Shown piece by piece: positions 32,248 through 41,612 of a stretch of DNA of 64,000 nucleotides. Under the pieces are notes generated by a model, which did no database searches, was not told where the DNA came from, and saw only the letters and a program-made list of their open reading frames with translations. The number at the start of each line of letters is the position of its first letter. Position 1 is the stretch's first letter. A program made the translations under genes and the position numbers. Source of the stretch: a virus. The stretch spans positions 1 through 64,000 of the IMG/VR virus record IMGVR_UViG_3300008120_000241. The stretch is one strand, 5' to 3'.

Positions 32248-35200
32248 ATGTCAAACAAAAGAATATCCGAATTACCCTATATTGATCAAACGAAAATATC
32301 TGGTAATACTTTGGTTCCACTAGTAACATATTATAGTGCGGTTACTGGAACTACAGTCCATACATATGTTGATGACTTTAAGGACTACATTTTAAGTGGA
32401 GTATCTGGATTAACAGAAATATACGTAACTGGCGGTACTTATTCGGCAAATACAATTACTTTTACAAACAATACTGGAGGAACATTTACTGTAACGGGTA
32501 TTACAGTAACCGGAACTACGATAATGGTTGGTGATTATCTCCCTCTAAGTGGTGGGACCGTTACGGGATCAACGTCTTTTACGTCTGGGTTAAATTCAAA
32601 TATAATTTCAGCAACAACTTATCAGAATTTACCAATAAGTGGATTAACCGCTGGTAATAACATTAATATAAGTGGTTCAAATGGTAATTTCACAATATCC
32701 GTTACTGGAATAACAAGTGGTACTACTTTTACTGGAAATACATCAGCCACTTGCATAAATGACTTATATGTAAGTAATTTACACGGATGTTCACCAATAA
32801 CAATTCATGATAGTATACAATTTACTGGATCAACAGCATCTGGATTATTATCCTATGCTGAAGGATATCAAACAACAGCATATGGTGATTATTCTCACTC
32901 TGAAGGTAGACAGACAACGGCATCTGGTGATTATTCTCACGCTGAAGGTAGTGACACAACAGCATCTGGTGAATATTCTCACGCTGAAGGTTATAATACA
33001 CAAACTGGAAAATACGGAGCATACTTATCTGGACCAATAACAAGTGGTACCATAACTTTAAATTCAAGTTACGGTAACGTAACACCTAATTTTACATCTG
33101 GTAATACTATTGTTATTGATGATAGTGATTTTAATAGTAATATTGGAAGGTCAAATTATACAATATCCGCGGTTACTTTTTCTTCACCAAATACGATAAT
33201 TTATCTAAATCAAACAGGTACAACTTGTACCGGTAACGCGATTATTGGTAATATAAGTAATTTTTCATTATGGAACGGTGATCAAATATTAAGAGGTGAT
33301 TACTCCCACGCTCAAGGTGAAGGAACAAAATCCATCGGTATTTCATCATCTGCTAGTGGTTATTACACTATCGCATTTGGAAATTATTCAAGTACTAGTG
33401 GTGAGTACACAATTGCGTTAGGAAATTATTCTCACGCTGAAGGTAGAGCAACAACGACAATTAGAAATTATTCTCACGCTGAAGGCAGTACAACAACCGC
33501 ATCTGGATATTATTCTCACGCCGAAGGTATTCAGACAACGGCATCTGGATTATATTCTCACGCCGAAGGTGGTCAAACAGTAACTATAGGTCAATATTCT
33601 CACGCTGAAGGCGGTGAAACTACCGCCGTCGGTATCAGTACCCATGCTGAAGGAAAATCAACAATGGCATATGGTGTGTATTCACACGCCGAAGGTAGTG
33701 GAACAACGACATATGGTGTGTATTCACACGCTGAAGGAAAATCAACAACAACAATAGGTGGTCATTCACACGCTGAAGGTATTGGAACAACGGCATTGGG
33801 TCAAAGTTCACACGCTGAAGGTATTCAGACAACTTCTGTTGGTAATGGTTCTCACGCTGAAGGTAATTACTCAGTAGCCATAGGTAGTGCTTCTCACGCT
33901 GAAGGTGATTATACAACGGCATCTGGAAATTATTCTCACGCTGAAGGTTCATCAACAACAGCGTCCGGATATGCTTCTCACGCTGAAGGTTCATCTACAA
34001 CAGCATCTGGTGTTGGTTCTCACGCTGAAGGTTATAATACGCAAACTGGAAAATATGGTGCGTATTTATCCGGACCAATAACAAGTGGTATTATAACTTT
34101 AAATTCAAGTTACGGTAACGTAACATCTGGTTTTACATCTGGAAATACAGTTGTTATTGATGATAGAGATTTTAATAATAATATTGGAAGGTCAATGTTT
34201 ACTATTTCAGCGGTGACCTTTTCCTCACCTAATACAATACTATATCTTACATCAACTATTGTAAATTGTTCAGGAAACGCATTAATAGGTAATGTTAGTG
34301 ATTTTAGTTTATGGAACGGTGACCAAATAATAAAAAGTAATTATTCACATAGTGAAGGTAATAATACTTTTACTTTGTGGGAAAATTCTCACGCTGAAGG
34401 TTATAAATCAATAGCACTAACACCCAATTCTCACGCTGAGGGTGGGGATCAACTTAATAACATACCTGGAGGTTATACTATTGGTGTTGGTTCGCATGCT
34501 GAAGGTGTATTAACAACTTCTTTTGGGGGTTGGTCACACGCTGAAGGTTACCAAACGATAAGTTACGGTAATGGTTCACATTCTGAGGGTAAATTAACAA
34601 CCGCATTAGGTAATTTTTCTCATTCCGAAGGTCTTCAAACGACAGCGTCGGGTTATTATTCTCACGCTGAAGGTCTTCAAACGACAGCGTCGGGTTATTA
34701 TTCTCACGCTGAAGGATACAAAACAATAAGTAGTGGTATTGGTTCTCATGCCGAAGGTGGGGATCAACTTAATGACTTAGCTGGAGGTTATGCGATTGGT
34801 GTTGGTTCGCACGCTGAAGGTATAAATACAACTTCTATTGGTATTGGTTCCCATACCGAAGGTAGATCAACCACAGCCTCCGGGTATGGTTCTCACACTG
34901 AAGGTTCTTTAACGTCAGCATCTGCATATTATTCTCATGCTGAAGGTAGAGAAACTACAGCATCTGGAGATTATTCTCATACTGAAGGATATAAAACAAT
35001 TGCAACTGGTAGAAGTTCTCACGCTGAAGGTGGTGATCAAATTAATAATATACCTGGAGGTTATGCGTTAGGTACTGGTTCACATGCTGAAGGTATTAAT
35101 ACTCAAACAGGAAAATACGGAGCATATTTATCTAATCCTATAGTAAATGGTGTTATAACTCTTAATTCAAGTTACGGTAACGTAACATCTGGCTTTACAT

Positions 35201-36801
35201 CTGGTAATACTGTTGTTATTGATGATAGATATTTTAATAATGATATTGGAAGGTCAAACTACACAATATCCGCAGTTACTTTTTCGTCACCTAATACTAT
35301 ATTATATCTTACTAGTACTATTGTATATTGTTCCGGAAACGCAATAATTGGAAATTTAAGTGATTTTACATTATGGAATGGTGATCAAATAATAAGAGGT
35401 GATTATTCCCACGCACAAGGTGAATTAACTTGGAGTATAGGTATAGGTTCTAATACAAAAGGAGCATTGAATACCGCGTCTGGTTATCATTCACACGCCG
35501 AAGGTGGTGAAACACATTCCATTGGGAGTGGGTCACATAGTGAAGGTAGAACAACAACTTCTGTTGGTTCTTTTTCTCACGCTGAAGGTAATGCAACAAC
35601 AGCATCAGGAGGTTATTCTCACGCTGAAGGTAGACAGACAGCCGCAATTGGAATTTATTCACACGCTGAAGGTGGTTCAACAACGGCATTAGGTGAATAT
35701 TCTCACGCTGAAGGTAGAGAAACAATGACATCTGGAAATTATTCTCACGCTGAAGGTTATCTTTCAACAACAGTTGGTAGTTATTCTCATGTTGAAGGTG
35801 AAAGAACAACAGCGTTTGGACGAAGTTCTCATACTGAAGGTATAGGAACAATCACAGTAGGTGACTATCAACACGTACAAGGTATGTGGAATGTTACTGG
35901 TGATACAACACAAGGTGCTTTTATTGTGGGCAATGGTTCAGATAATAACAATAGAAGTAATTTAATATTTGCAGCAGGAAACCAAGTTAATATATCCGGA
36001 AAAACAACAACCACGAACTTCAGAATGACATCTGGGGCAACAAATGGTTATGTTTTAACATCAGATAATGATGGAAATGCGAGTTGGAAAATATCCGAAG
36101 TTGTAGGTAACTATTTACCATTAAGTGGTGGAACCGTAAGTGGGGGTACATCGTTCACAAGTGGATTGAGTGCTAATACGATTTATATAACAACAACACC
36201 GACGACTGACACACAAACAACGACACAATATTTAACAAGAGATTCTTCAACAGGTCAAATTAAAAGTAAAACTATTCCAGGACCAACAGTTTATGGTTTA
36301 TTCGCTCAAACTGGGAATAGTACAACAATAAGTGGTACAACATCGGAATTGTCATTAATTGATGGTGGTATTGGTACATTATCTGTCCCTGAGAATGGTT
36401 TTAACATTGGTGATTCATTTAGGGCTGACTTTGGTGGATTAATGTCTTCAAAACAAAATGATGATATAAGAATAAGAATTAAGTCTGGATCTGTAGTTTT
36501 AGCGGATAGTGGTTTACAAAATATGGATGCCGGAACTGATGATGTGTGGCAACTTTCAGTTAATTTTACGATAAGAAAAATTGGGGGGCCCACTCAAGCT
36601 GAAATTGTCACATTAGGCGTGTTCCACACAACAAAACAATCAAATGGCACACAAACAGGGTTTGCATTTAATACCGTTAATTATACAACATTTGACACAA
36701 CAATACCAAATCAATTGGATGTGACCGTACAATTTACACAATCCTTTTTCATCCAACCAAACATATGGATCATTAGGATTTTCCATCCAACCGTGTTTTG
36801 A
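32248..36801 (+). CDS. Giant tail fibre with about 60 SHAEG head repeats, 1517 aa
   Basis: Residues about 1-190 are a beta-rich attachment part. Then come dozens of 14-16-residue units of the form Y-S-H-A-E-G-x-x-T-x-A-x-G, as in YadA/Hep_Hag-type trimeric adhesin heads. Three copies of a ~110-residue insert (NTQTGKYGAYLSGPI ... SSYGNVT ... LWNGDQI) interrupt them near 250-350, 595-690 and 950-1050. After YQHVQGMWNV and FIVGNGSDNNNRSN a C-terminal jelly-roll-like domain follows (from about 1290), probably the receptor-binding tip. Likely trimeric. The last 162 bases overlap the minus-strand glycosylase gene. Confidence 0.85.
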   Translation: MSNKRISELPYIDQTKISGNTLVPLVTYYSAVTGTTVHTYVDDFKDYILSGVSGLTEIYVTGGTYSANTITFTNNTGGTFTVTGITVTGTTIMVGDYLPLSGGTVTGSTSFTSGLNSNIISATTYQNLPISGLTAGNNINISGSNGNFTISVTGITSGTTFTGNTSATCINDLYVSNLHGCSPITIHDSIQFTGSTASGLLSYAEGYQTTAYGDYSHSEGRQTTASGDYSHAEGSDTTASGEYSHAEGYNTQTGKYGAYLSGPITSGTITLNSSYGNVTPNFTSGNTIVIDDSDFNSNIGRSNYTISAVTFSSPNTIIYLNQTGTTCTGNAIIGNISNFSLWNGDQILRGDYSHAQGEGTKSIGISSSASGYYTIAFGNYSSTSGEYTIALGNYSHAEGRATTTIRNYSHAEGSTTTASGYYSHAEGIQTTASGLYSHAEGGQTVTIGQYSHAEGGETTAVGISTHAEGKSTMAYGVYSHAEGSGTTTYGVYSHAEGKSTTTIGGHSHAEGIGTTALGQSSHAEGIQTTSVGNGSHAEGNYSVAIGSASHAEGDYTTASGNYSHAEGSSTTASGYASHAEGSSTTASGVGSHAEGYNTQTGKYGAYLSGPITSGIITLNSSYGNVTSGFTSGNTVVIDDRDFNNNIGRSMFTISAVTFSSPNTILYLTSTIVNCSGNALIGNVSDFSLWNGDQIIKSNYSHSEGNNTFTLWENSHAEGYKSIALTPNSHAEGGDQLNNIPGGYTIGVGSHAEGVLTTSFGGWSHAEGYQTISYGNGSHSEGKLTTALGNFSHSEGLQTTASGYYSHAEGLQTTASGYYSHAEGYKTISSGIGSHAEGGDQLNDLAGGYAIGVGSHAEGINTTSIGIGSHTEGRSTTASGYGSHTEGSLTSASAYYSHAEGRETTASGDYSHTEGYKTIATGRSSHAEGGDQINNIPGGYALGTGSHAEGINTQTGKYGAYLSNPIVNGVITLNSSYGNVTSGFTSGNTVVIDDRYFNNDIGRSNYTISAVTFSSPNTILYLTSTIVYCSGNAIIGNLSDFTLWNGDQIIRGDYSHAQGELTWSIGIGSNTKGALNTASGYHSHAEGGETHSIGSGSHSEGRTTTSVGSFSHAEGNATTASGGYSHAEGRQTAAIGIYSHAEGGSTTALGEYSHAEGRETMTSGNYSHAEGYLSTTVGSYSHVEGERTTAFGRSSHTEGIGTITVGDYQHVQGMWNVTGDTTQGAFIVGNGSDNNNRSNLIFAAGNQVNISGKTTTTNFRMTSGATNGYVLTSDNDGNASWKISEVVGNYLPLSGGTVSGGTSFTSGLSANTIYITTTPTTDTQTTTQYLTRDSSTGQIKSKTIPGPTVYGLFAQTGNSTTISGTTSELSLIDGGIGTLSVPENGFNIGDSFRADFGGLMSSKQNDDIRIRIKSGSVVLADSGLQNMDAGTDDVWQLSVNFTIRKIGGPTQAEIVTLGVFHTTKQSNGTQTGFAFNTVNYTTFDTTIPNQLDVTVQFTQSFFIQPNIWIIRIFHPTVF

Positions 36802-37167
36802 ATAATAATCAAAATCTTTTCTTAAAAGGTTCGCCCTATGTGATGAATGAAAATCTTCACAACCTAACCAATGTGGCAATATAAATTCACCTTCAATTTT
36901 TTCATATTCCATTGTGTTTTTAAAACCACGAACTTTCCAAACGTCAATTGAGTCGTTATAATATTGTTTAAGAGCGTTTACGTATGGTCTCCACATAATT
37001 GAACACGGATGATTTAACCAACCTTTATAAGGTTTACCATCTTTACGTAAACGACCGGTAATAGCCGATATTATCTGGTAAGCCTCAACTCGTTGTTTAC
37101 CTAAACGTTTGTTGTCAAGTGATTCTAATGATTTTCTAAAATCTGAATATGGAAGAAATGTTTGCAT
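36640..37167 (-). CDS. MSMEG_6728-family protein (pyrimidine-dimer glycosylase-like)
   Basis: MQTFLPYSDFRKSLESLDNK, RLGKQRVEAYQII, GWLNHPCSIMWRPYVNALKQ and the later SSHRANLLRK ... NPNDPYVW follow this family throughout; it is related to T4 endonuclease V (DenV), which cuts DNA at UV dimers. Family members usually end shortly after Y-V-W-P. Here 40 extra residues rich in Cys and aromatic residues follow, all within the overlap with the fibre gene, so the original stop was lost. The start touches TTTG-rich upstream DNA. A DNA repair role is likely. Confidence 0.8.
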   Translation of the reverse strand: MQTFLPYSDFRKSLESLDNKRLGKQRVEAYQIISAITGRLRKDGKPYKGWLNHPCSIMWRPYVNALKQYYNDSIDVWKVRGFKNTMEYEKIEGEFILPHWLGCEDFHSSHRANLLRKDFDYYSKHGWMENPNDPYVWLDEKGLCKLYGHIQLIWYCCVKCCIINGIKCKPCLCAI

Positions 37168-37222
37168 ATGACAAAACTAATGATTTTTTTTCAATTTACG
37201 ATATATTTATAAGAAAAAAATT

Positions 37223-37756
37223 ATGAAACAATCTATAAGACTAACCGAATCCGAATTAATTAACGTAATTAAGAGGATAATTAACGAATCAAATGGTAAA
37301 AATTTGATGGAACAAGTGAATCCAATTGTTTCAGATTTAACATTAACTTTAAATTATTCAGTTGACCCAACATCCAAACAAAAAACATATTCACAATATA
37401 TTACGTTTTCTACACCTATTAACGTGGAAGATAGACAAGCTGGTAAAAGTTATATGTATGAAGGAGTTTATGCTATAACATTTGATTTGAAGGAATGGGA
37501 AAGTATAACACCGAAAAAACAAACTAAAAGCGGTAAATTTATCACTGGAGAAATACGTGTTAGTGATAATGTTTTGAATTTTTTAAAACCATACCTTAAT
37601 AAAGGTAAAAGTCCGGACCCGATTAAAATTATCAACCTAATTCCGATGATTAAAAATACAGAAGGACAAGTAGTTAAATCAACAGCTTCGTCTGGATCTG
37701 TATATTTAACTGTAACTGAAAAACAAACAGGAGTACCAGTTGGCCCAAAAGATTAA
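37223..37756 (+). CDS. Leader B cargo protein, 177 aa, cassette copy 1
   Basis: LTESELINVIKRIINES is leader B with cut after I-N-E. The mature part is beta-rich (LTLTLNYSVDPTSKQKTYSQ, GVYAITFDLKEWES) and probably a small sandwich. It faces the secreted-protein gene at 37766, an arrangement repeated at 41073/41610. ACGATATATTTATAAG precedes it. Function unknown. Confidence 0.7.
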   Translation: MKQSIRLTESELINVIKRIINESNGKNLMEQVNPIVSDLTLTLNYSVDPTSKQKTYSQYITFSTPINVEDRQAGKSYMYEGVYAITFDLKEWESITPKKQTKSGKFITGEIRVSDNVLNFLKPYLNKGKSPDPIKIINLIPMIKNTEGQVVKSTASSGSVYLTVTEKQTGVPVGPKD

Positions 37757-37765
37757 TTGAATTTT

Positions 37766-38203
37766 TCACATTCCTTTAATAATCTGAAATTTGGTAAATT
37801 TGTATATATCTTTATCTACACCGAACAATGAAAACCAACTAACTTGTTCATTGTTTACATCTAAATTTATTAGCATCCCAATATCATATCCGTCTATTAA
37901 AAAACTAACCATATACAAACTACCAACATTATTGAATATGATATTACCTTCTGTTTCTAATTCACCACGATAAAAATATTTGAATTGATTGCGTGTTAAG
38001 TCAAATTCATACGATACATTCGCATCATTACTGAAGTCATCAACAAATTTGGTACTATTAATAATATCAACAATATTTATACCAACGGTATCAATTACGT
38101 GAGTATGATATGTTTCAGAAACTTCTATTCGGATAACTTGACCAAAAACTGACTGAGAGATTATTGAAGTCAACACTAGAATAAAAACGATTAACTTTTT
38201 CAT
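37766..38203 (-). CDS. Secreted protein with signal peptide, 145 aa, cassette copy 1
   Basis: MKKLIVFILVLTSIISQSVFGQ is a good signal peptide with cleavage after Ala/Gly-Gln region near residue 21. The mature part (about 124 residues) is beta-rich and shares LINLDVNNEQVSWFSLFG with IVNTDLNNEQVIWYSNIG of the 41610 product, so they are paralogues. No lipobox Cys. The domain is typical of Bacteroidota cell-surface or periplasmic proteins; likely acquired from a host. It converges on the leader B gene with a nine-base gap. Confidence 0.7.
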   Translation of the reverse strand: MKKLIVFILVLTSIISQSVFGQVIRIEVSETYHTHVIDTVGINIVDIINSTKFVDDFSNDANVSYEFDLTRNQFKYFYRGELETEGNIIFNNVGSLYMVSFLIDGYDIGMLINLDVNNEQVSWFSLFGVDKDIYKFTKFQIIKGM

Positions 38204-38324
38204 AACTTTTATTTTTATATTATTTATATCAACAAAGATAAGGTATTTTATATTATCAAACTAAATATTAACATTTTTTAACAATTTACCTATTGACTTA
38301 ATTTAATTTTGTTTTTCTAATATA

Positions 38325-38356
38325 GAAAAAATCCCACCATAATTAAATGGTGGGAT
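38325..38356 (-). terminator. Terminator of the tmRNA gene
   Basis: A perfect ten-base-pair stem, ATCCCACCAT/ATGGTGGGAT, with a six-base loop, followed on the minus strand by TTTTTTC. It lies five bases after the tmRNA 3' end. Confidence 0.85.
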
Positions 38357-38360
38357 CAGT

Positions 38361-38773
38361 TGGTGGACCTAGTGAGCTCCGACTCTCACGTCCGGTTCGT
38401 CTTGTTTAAAAGACAACTACATGCTTAGGTTGGTATTTTCTAATACCCCAAACTATTTGGTTTTTTTTTGACCAAAAACAAAGTTAATTTGTTCTTCACC
38501 ATCGTAAATTAACAACCAATGGATGACTCAATTTTGGGTTTAGTCATTCTCTACCTTTGTTGAGACTTCTGTTCCAAGGTTATGTGTCCACCGACCCGCC
38601 GTTTCCGTACCTAATCTAGGCTACAGTAACTTCTTCAGTTGCAATTAAACCAACCACTGAAAGGTTATCTAATACGTTGCCGTATATTGTTTGAATCAGT
38701 TTTTAACGAGATTAATTCAGTCCCGGCATGCTCCCTTTATTCAACCAACGCCCGTCAAATCCGATATAGGCCC
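38361..38773 (-). ncRNA. ssrA: Transfer-messenger RNA (tmRNA)
   Basis: On the minus strand the 5' end GGGCCTA (38773-38767) pairs with TAGGTCC before the encoded ACCA (38361), a seven-base-pair acceptor. GATTTGACGGG and AGCATGCCGGG are the conserved 5' elements, and CTCGTTAAAAAC precedes the tag, as in other tmRNAs. The T stem is GTGAG/CTCAC, but its loop AGTCGGAG is eight bases and not the usual TTCRANN. The tag frame, 38681-38616, could encode about 21 residues starting GNVLDNLS and ending ATEEVTVA before TAG. Length 413. It rescues stalled ribosomes and tags proteins for proteolysis. Confidence 0.88.
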
Positions 38774-38854
38774 ATATGACGTAATGAATATTTTCAAAGA
38801 ACTTATTACAAAGGTAATATATTTATTTTAAATAACCAATATATTTATATAAAT

Positions 38855-40021
38855 ATGTTAAGAAAAAAATTCATTTTTGAGAACGAGGAAGAAGGACTAA
38901 CTGATTATGAAAAAATCCTACGTGCCGCTAAAGGTAATATAAACCTTAGTGAACTTGATTTTGAAGATTCCGAAGGTAATGATTATAGTGATGACATTGA
39001 AATTACTTATGATGGTTTGGTCTTTACTTTTGATGGTTTGGCCGAGTATTTAAGATTTTTCTTTAAAGACGAATACGAAGAAGGGAGTGAGTCTTATCAC
39101 GATGCCGATCATTATGAGTATATGTATACCGGTAATTACGAGTGGAGTCGTGAATTTTGGGATAAGTCAACCGACGAATGGCGAGATGGTTATATACTTG
39201 ATCGGTTAACACAAGAGCACCTAGATTTAATTAAAAGGTTAGCTCAAGTTTTATCACCCAATTTATCTAGTAAATTAAAAAACCTAAACATTGTTGATTT
39301 AACTAAACAAGATAAATTAAAAAAAGAAGTTTCTGATTTTCTAGAAACAATAGATTTATCTGATAGTATAATTGATAAATGGGTTGATGCTAGTGTTGAT
39401 GGTACGACAAATAAAATCTATGAAGGTATTGAAGAAAGATATTGTAATGTATTTAGTGAAATAGGTATTGAGAGATATAGTCAGAGATATTGTTTTTGGA
39501 AATATGAAATGGATTGGGGTTCTTGTATGATTTTATATGCTCGTTTTGGTACAGATGAGGATAAGTTTTTGGACTTACTGTTTGAAGCGATTAAAAAATT
39601 AAGAGTACGTCATTTACCGGTTTGGTATGAAATGGAATATGAATTTTGGGACAACGAAGCTTTTAATAAAACTTGGGGTCCAGAGGTGACAGAATTATTA
39701 GAAGAGAAACTTGAAGAAATTGAAAATAATTCAGAATATTTTGATGAGAATTATAGTGATACTGTAGAAAAGGTACTACAACTTGGTGGTCTTGATAAAT
39801 GGATAACAACAAATGACGATAAATATCAAATACGGATTAATCAAATTGAACCAGAAACCAGTTTAATTTCCTATAGTATTATACCAAAAGGTCAATGGAA
39901 AGCAAAAGGTGGAAAAACCGATATTGAAAGTTTAATATCGTTATTCTACAACGAAAAACTATTTGATTTGACTGAATCAAAAAAGAGATTCTCAATCCTC
40001 AGAAAAAAATCTATCCTTTAA
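38855..40021 (+). CDS. Unknown acidic protein, 388 aa, short leader
   Basis: MLRKKFIFENEEEGLTDYEK starts with a short basic leader ending F-I-F-E|N. The rest is acidic and rich in Trp, Tyr and Phe (YMYTGNYEWSREFWDKSTDE, VWYEMEYEFWDNEAF), predominantly helical. It is not recognised. AATATATTTATATAAAT precedes it. It overlaps the M20 peptidase gene end by 30 bases, convergent. Confidence 0.65.
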   Translation: MLRKKFIFENEEEGLTDYEKILRAAKGNINLSELDFEDSEGNDYSDDIEITYDGLVFTFDGLAEYLRFFFKDEYEEGSESYHDADHYEYMYTGNYEWSREFWDKSTDEWRDGYILDRLTQEHLDLIKRLAQVLSPNLSSKLKNLNIVDLTKQDKLKKEVSDFLETIDLSDSIIDKWVDASVDGTTNKIYEGIEERYCNVFSEIGIERYSQRYCFWKYEMDWGSCMILYARFGTDEDKFLDLLFEAIKKLRVRHLPVWYEMEYEFWDNEAFNKTWGPEVTELLEEKLEEIENNSEYFDENYSDTVEKVLQLGGLDKWITTNDDKYQIRINQIEPETSLISYSIIPKGQWKAKGGKTDIESLISLFYNEKLFDLTESKKRFSILRKKSIL

Positions 40022-41023
40022 AATACCATATAGATCCAATAATTCATCATTAGATATATAGATTTCACTATCACCGTAGAAATCACTTATCAATATTCCA
40101 TCTTCATCCTCAATAACATCAATCGTCTCCAATTGATGTACTTGAAAATCATCATTATCTTGAACAAGTGAATTCATTACTGTTTCTGACGTATACACAA
40201 TTGGTTTATATTCGTATTGGTATTTTTTATAACCAAGCACTTTTACCATATTTTGACCAACAATTATTGCATTTTTTACATCGTCAATTGATATAAATTC
40301 TTGATTTGTGTGCATGTTATAATAACCGCACGACATATTAATACAACAAACATCAATTTTCTTTTTTAATTGTGAAATATCAGTGTATGGGTGTGATTGA
40401 ATAAACATTTCATTTTTAAAACCATCCTCAATGACCTTTAATGTTTTGTTAAAAAATTCGGAATCTCTTTCAAACAAACGAACACCCGAACAAATCTCGG
40501 TAATTAAATGATTTCCTGGGGCGTCATATTGTGTAATGTAACCAACATCTTGAAGAAAATTCACATCACATTTACTTGATCCGTGACATCCGGTTTCTTC
40601 TGAAACAAACAAACCAATTTTAACTTTATCCAAAGTTTTTAATAACTCCAAACAAATAAAAATACCACATTTGTCATCACCACCAATTCCGGTTGGTTTG
40701 TTATCTTCGGTATATGCCTTTAAACAAGGAACCATCTGGTTATTGAATTGTTTGCCGAAGGTATTTGGTCTAATAAGGTTTTCTTCTTTTATGATAATTT
40801 TATCAACCTTTTGATGAACGGTATCAGTATGTGCGATGAACATTGGGTAATATTCTCCTTCATTTAATTTACCTTTGGTTGCATAGACATTTAACATCTC
40901 ATCCCTGTAATATGATACACCTGGAATCATATCAAGTTCGTTGCATATATATTCAACCATATCTTCTTCTTGATATGTTTTGGAGGGAACTGATAATAAT
41001 TCTTTAAATTTATTTAGGTTCAT
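39992..41023 (-). CDS. M20-family zinc peptidase (PepT-like), 343 aa
   Basis: The ATG at 41023 is chosen since a TATCTTTA box lies 12 bases upstream at 41036-41043; an ORF extension to 41047 would include the promoter. The zinc and catalytic motifs of the M20/M28 clan appear in order: MFIAHTDTVH (His, Asp), GIGGDDKCG (bridging Asp), VSEETGCHGS (catalytic Glu-Glu), and a later QSHPYTDIS and a distal MHTNQEFI (His). It probably trims peptides, perhaps supplying amino acids or processing cargo. It has no leader and a host-like sequence, suggesting acquired metabolism. Confidence 0.85.
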   Translation of the reverse strand: MNLNKFKELLSVPSKTYQEEDMVEYICNELDMIPGVSYYRDEMLNVYATKGKLNEGEYYPMFIAHTDTVHQKVDKIIIKEENLIRPNTFGKQFNNQMVPCLKAYTEDNKPTGIGGDDKCGIFICLELLKTLDKVKIGLFVSEETGCHGSSKCDVNFLQDVGYITQYDAPGNHLITEICSGVRLFERDSEFFNKTLKVIEDGFKNEMFIQSHPYTDISQLKKKIDVCCINMSCGYYNMHTNQEFISIDDVKNAIIVGQNMVKVLGYKKYQYEYKPIVYTSETVMNSLVQDNDDFQVHQLETIDVIEDEDGILISDFYGDSEIYISNDELLDLYGILKDRFFSED

Positions 41024-41072
41024 CTGTTTTTTTTGTAAAGATAACATATTTATTTAGATAAAACAAATTATT

Positions 41073-41576
41073 ATGAAAAGAACTTTAAGATTAACCGAAT
41101 CTGAATTGATTAATGTTATTAAAAGAATAATAACCGAGCAAGACACCGCACAAAAACCCAACGAGGATACTAGAATAACTCTACTAAATCGATGGAAAGA
41201 TAAAAAAATTGTAAAAAATGGTGTGTTACGTGATTTTGGTTTAAATTCATTTAAAGTTTCTGGTCCTAACTATGATATTTGGGAATTTGAATTAACTGGT
41301 AATCCGTTAACGTCAGATGATATGGGTACTAGAACAATCGCCAGTGCTAAATATAAATACAATCCAACTAAAAAAGTTTGGATAGATATTAATGGAGAGG
41401 AAAGAACTGGAGACGTTCAACCATATAGTGTTTTAAATAGATTTAAAGGTGAATCTGAAACCAAATGGACTGACTTTTGGGGTGGAGACACATATAAAGA
41501 TTTAGTAATTTCATCCAATAGTCCGTTTTTAAAGGATATGAAATTCTACTTGGGTATAGAAAGAACAAAAATTTAA
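41073..41576 (+). CDS. Leader B cargo protein, 167 aa, cassette copy 2
   Basis: LTESELINVIKRIITEQ is leader B with cut after I-T-E. The mature part has NSFKVSGPNYDIWEFELTGN and SAKYKYNPTKKVWIDINGEE, beta-rich. The leaders of copy 1 and 2 are nearly identical, the bodies are not obviously related. It converges on the secreted-protein gene at 41610. Function unknown. Confidence 0.7.
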   Translation: MKRTLRLTESELINVIKRIITEQDTAQKPNEDTRITLLNRWKDKKIVKNGVLRDFGLNSFKVSGPNYDIWEFELTGNPLTSDDMGTRTIASAKYKYNPTKKVWIDINGEERTGDVQPYSVLNRFKGESETKWTDFWGGDTYKDLVISSNSPFLKDMKFYLGIERTKI

Positions 41577-41612
41577 TAACCCCTCAAAACTTAATCTGAG
41601 GGATCTATTTTA
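41577..41612. terminator. Terminator-like hairpin between convergent genes
   Basis: CCCTCA (41581-41586) pairs with TGAGGG (41597-41602). The T tail is weak on the plus strand. Confidence 0.45.

Noticed and set aside
32822-35851. Several open frames antisense to the tail-fibre gene and in its other frames
   Set aside because: They arise from the repeat units (rich in Leu, Gln, Arg) and have no promoter boxes or sensible composition; they are shadows of the fibre gene.
32880-35880. Regular short repeats that could suggest a CRISPR array
   Set aside because: The repeats are in frame and encode the SHAEG unit; spacing follows codons and no cas gene is present.
38361-38400. Resemblance of the plus strand to group II intron domain V (GAGC ... 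CGGTTC)
   Set aside because: The stem pairing and the AGC triad context do not fit, and the minus strand is fully explained as the tmRNA 3' end with acceptor pairing.
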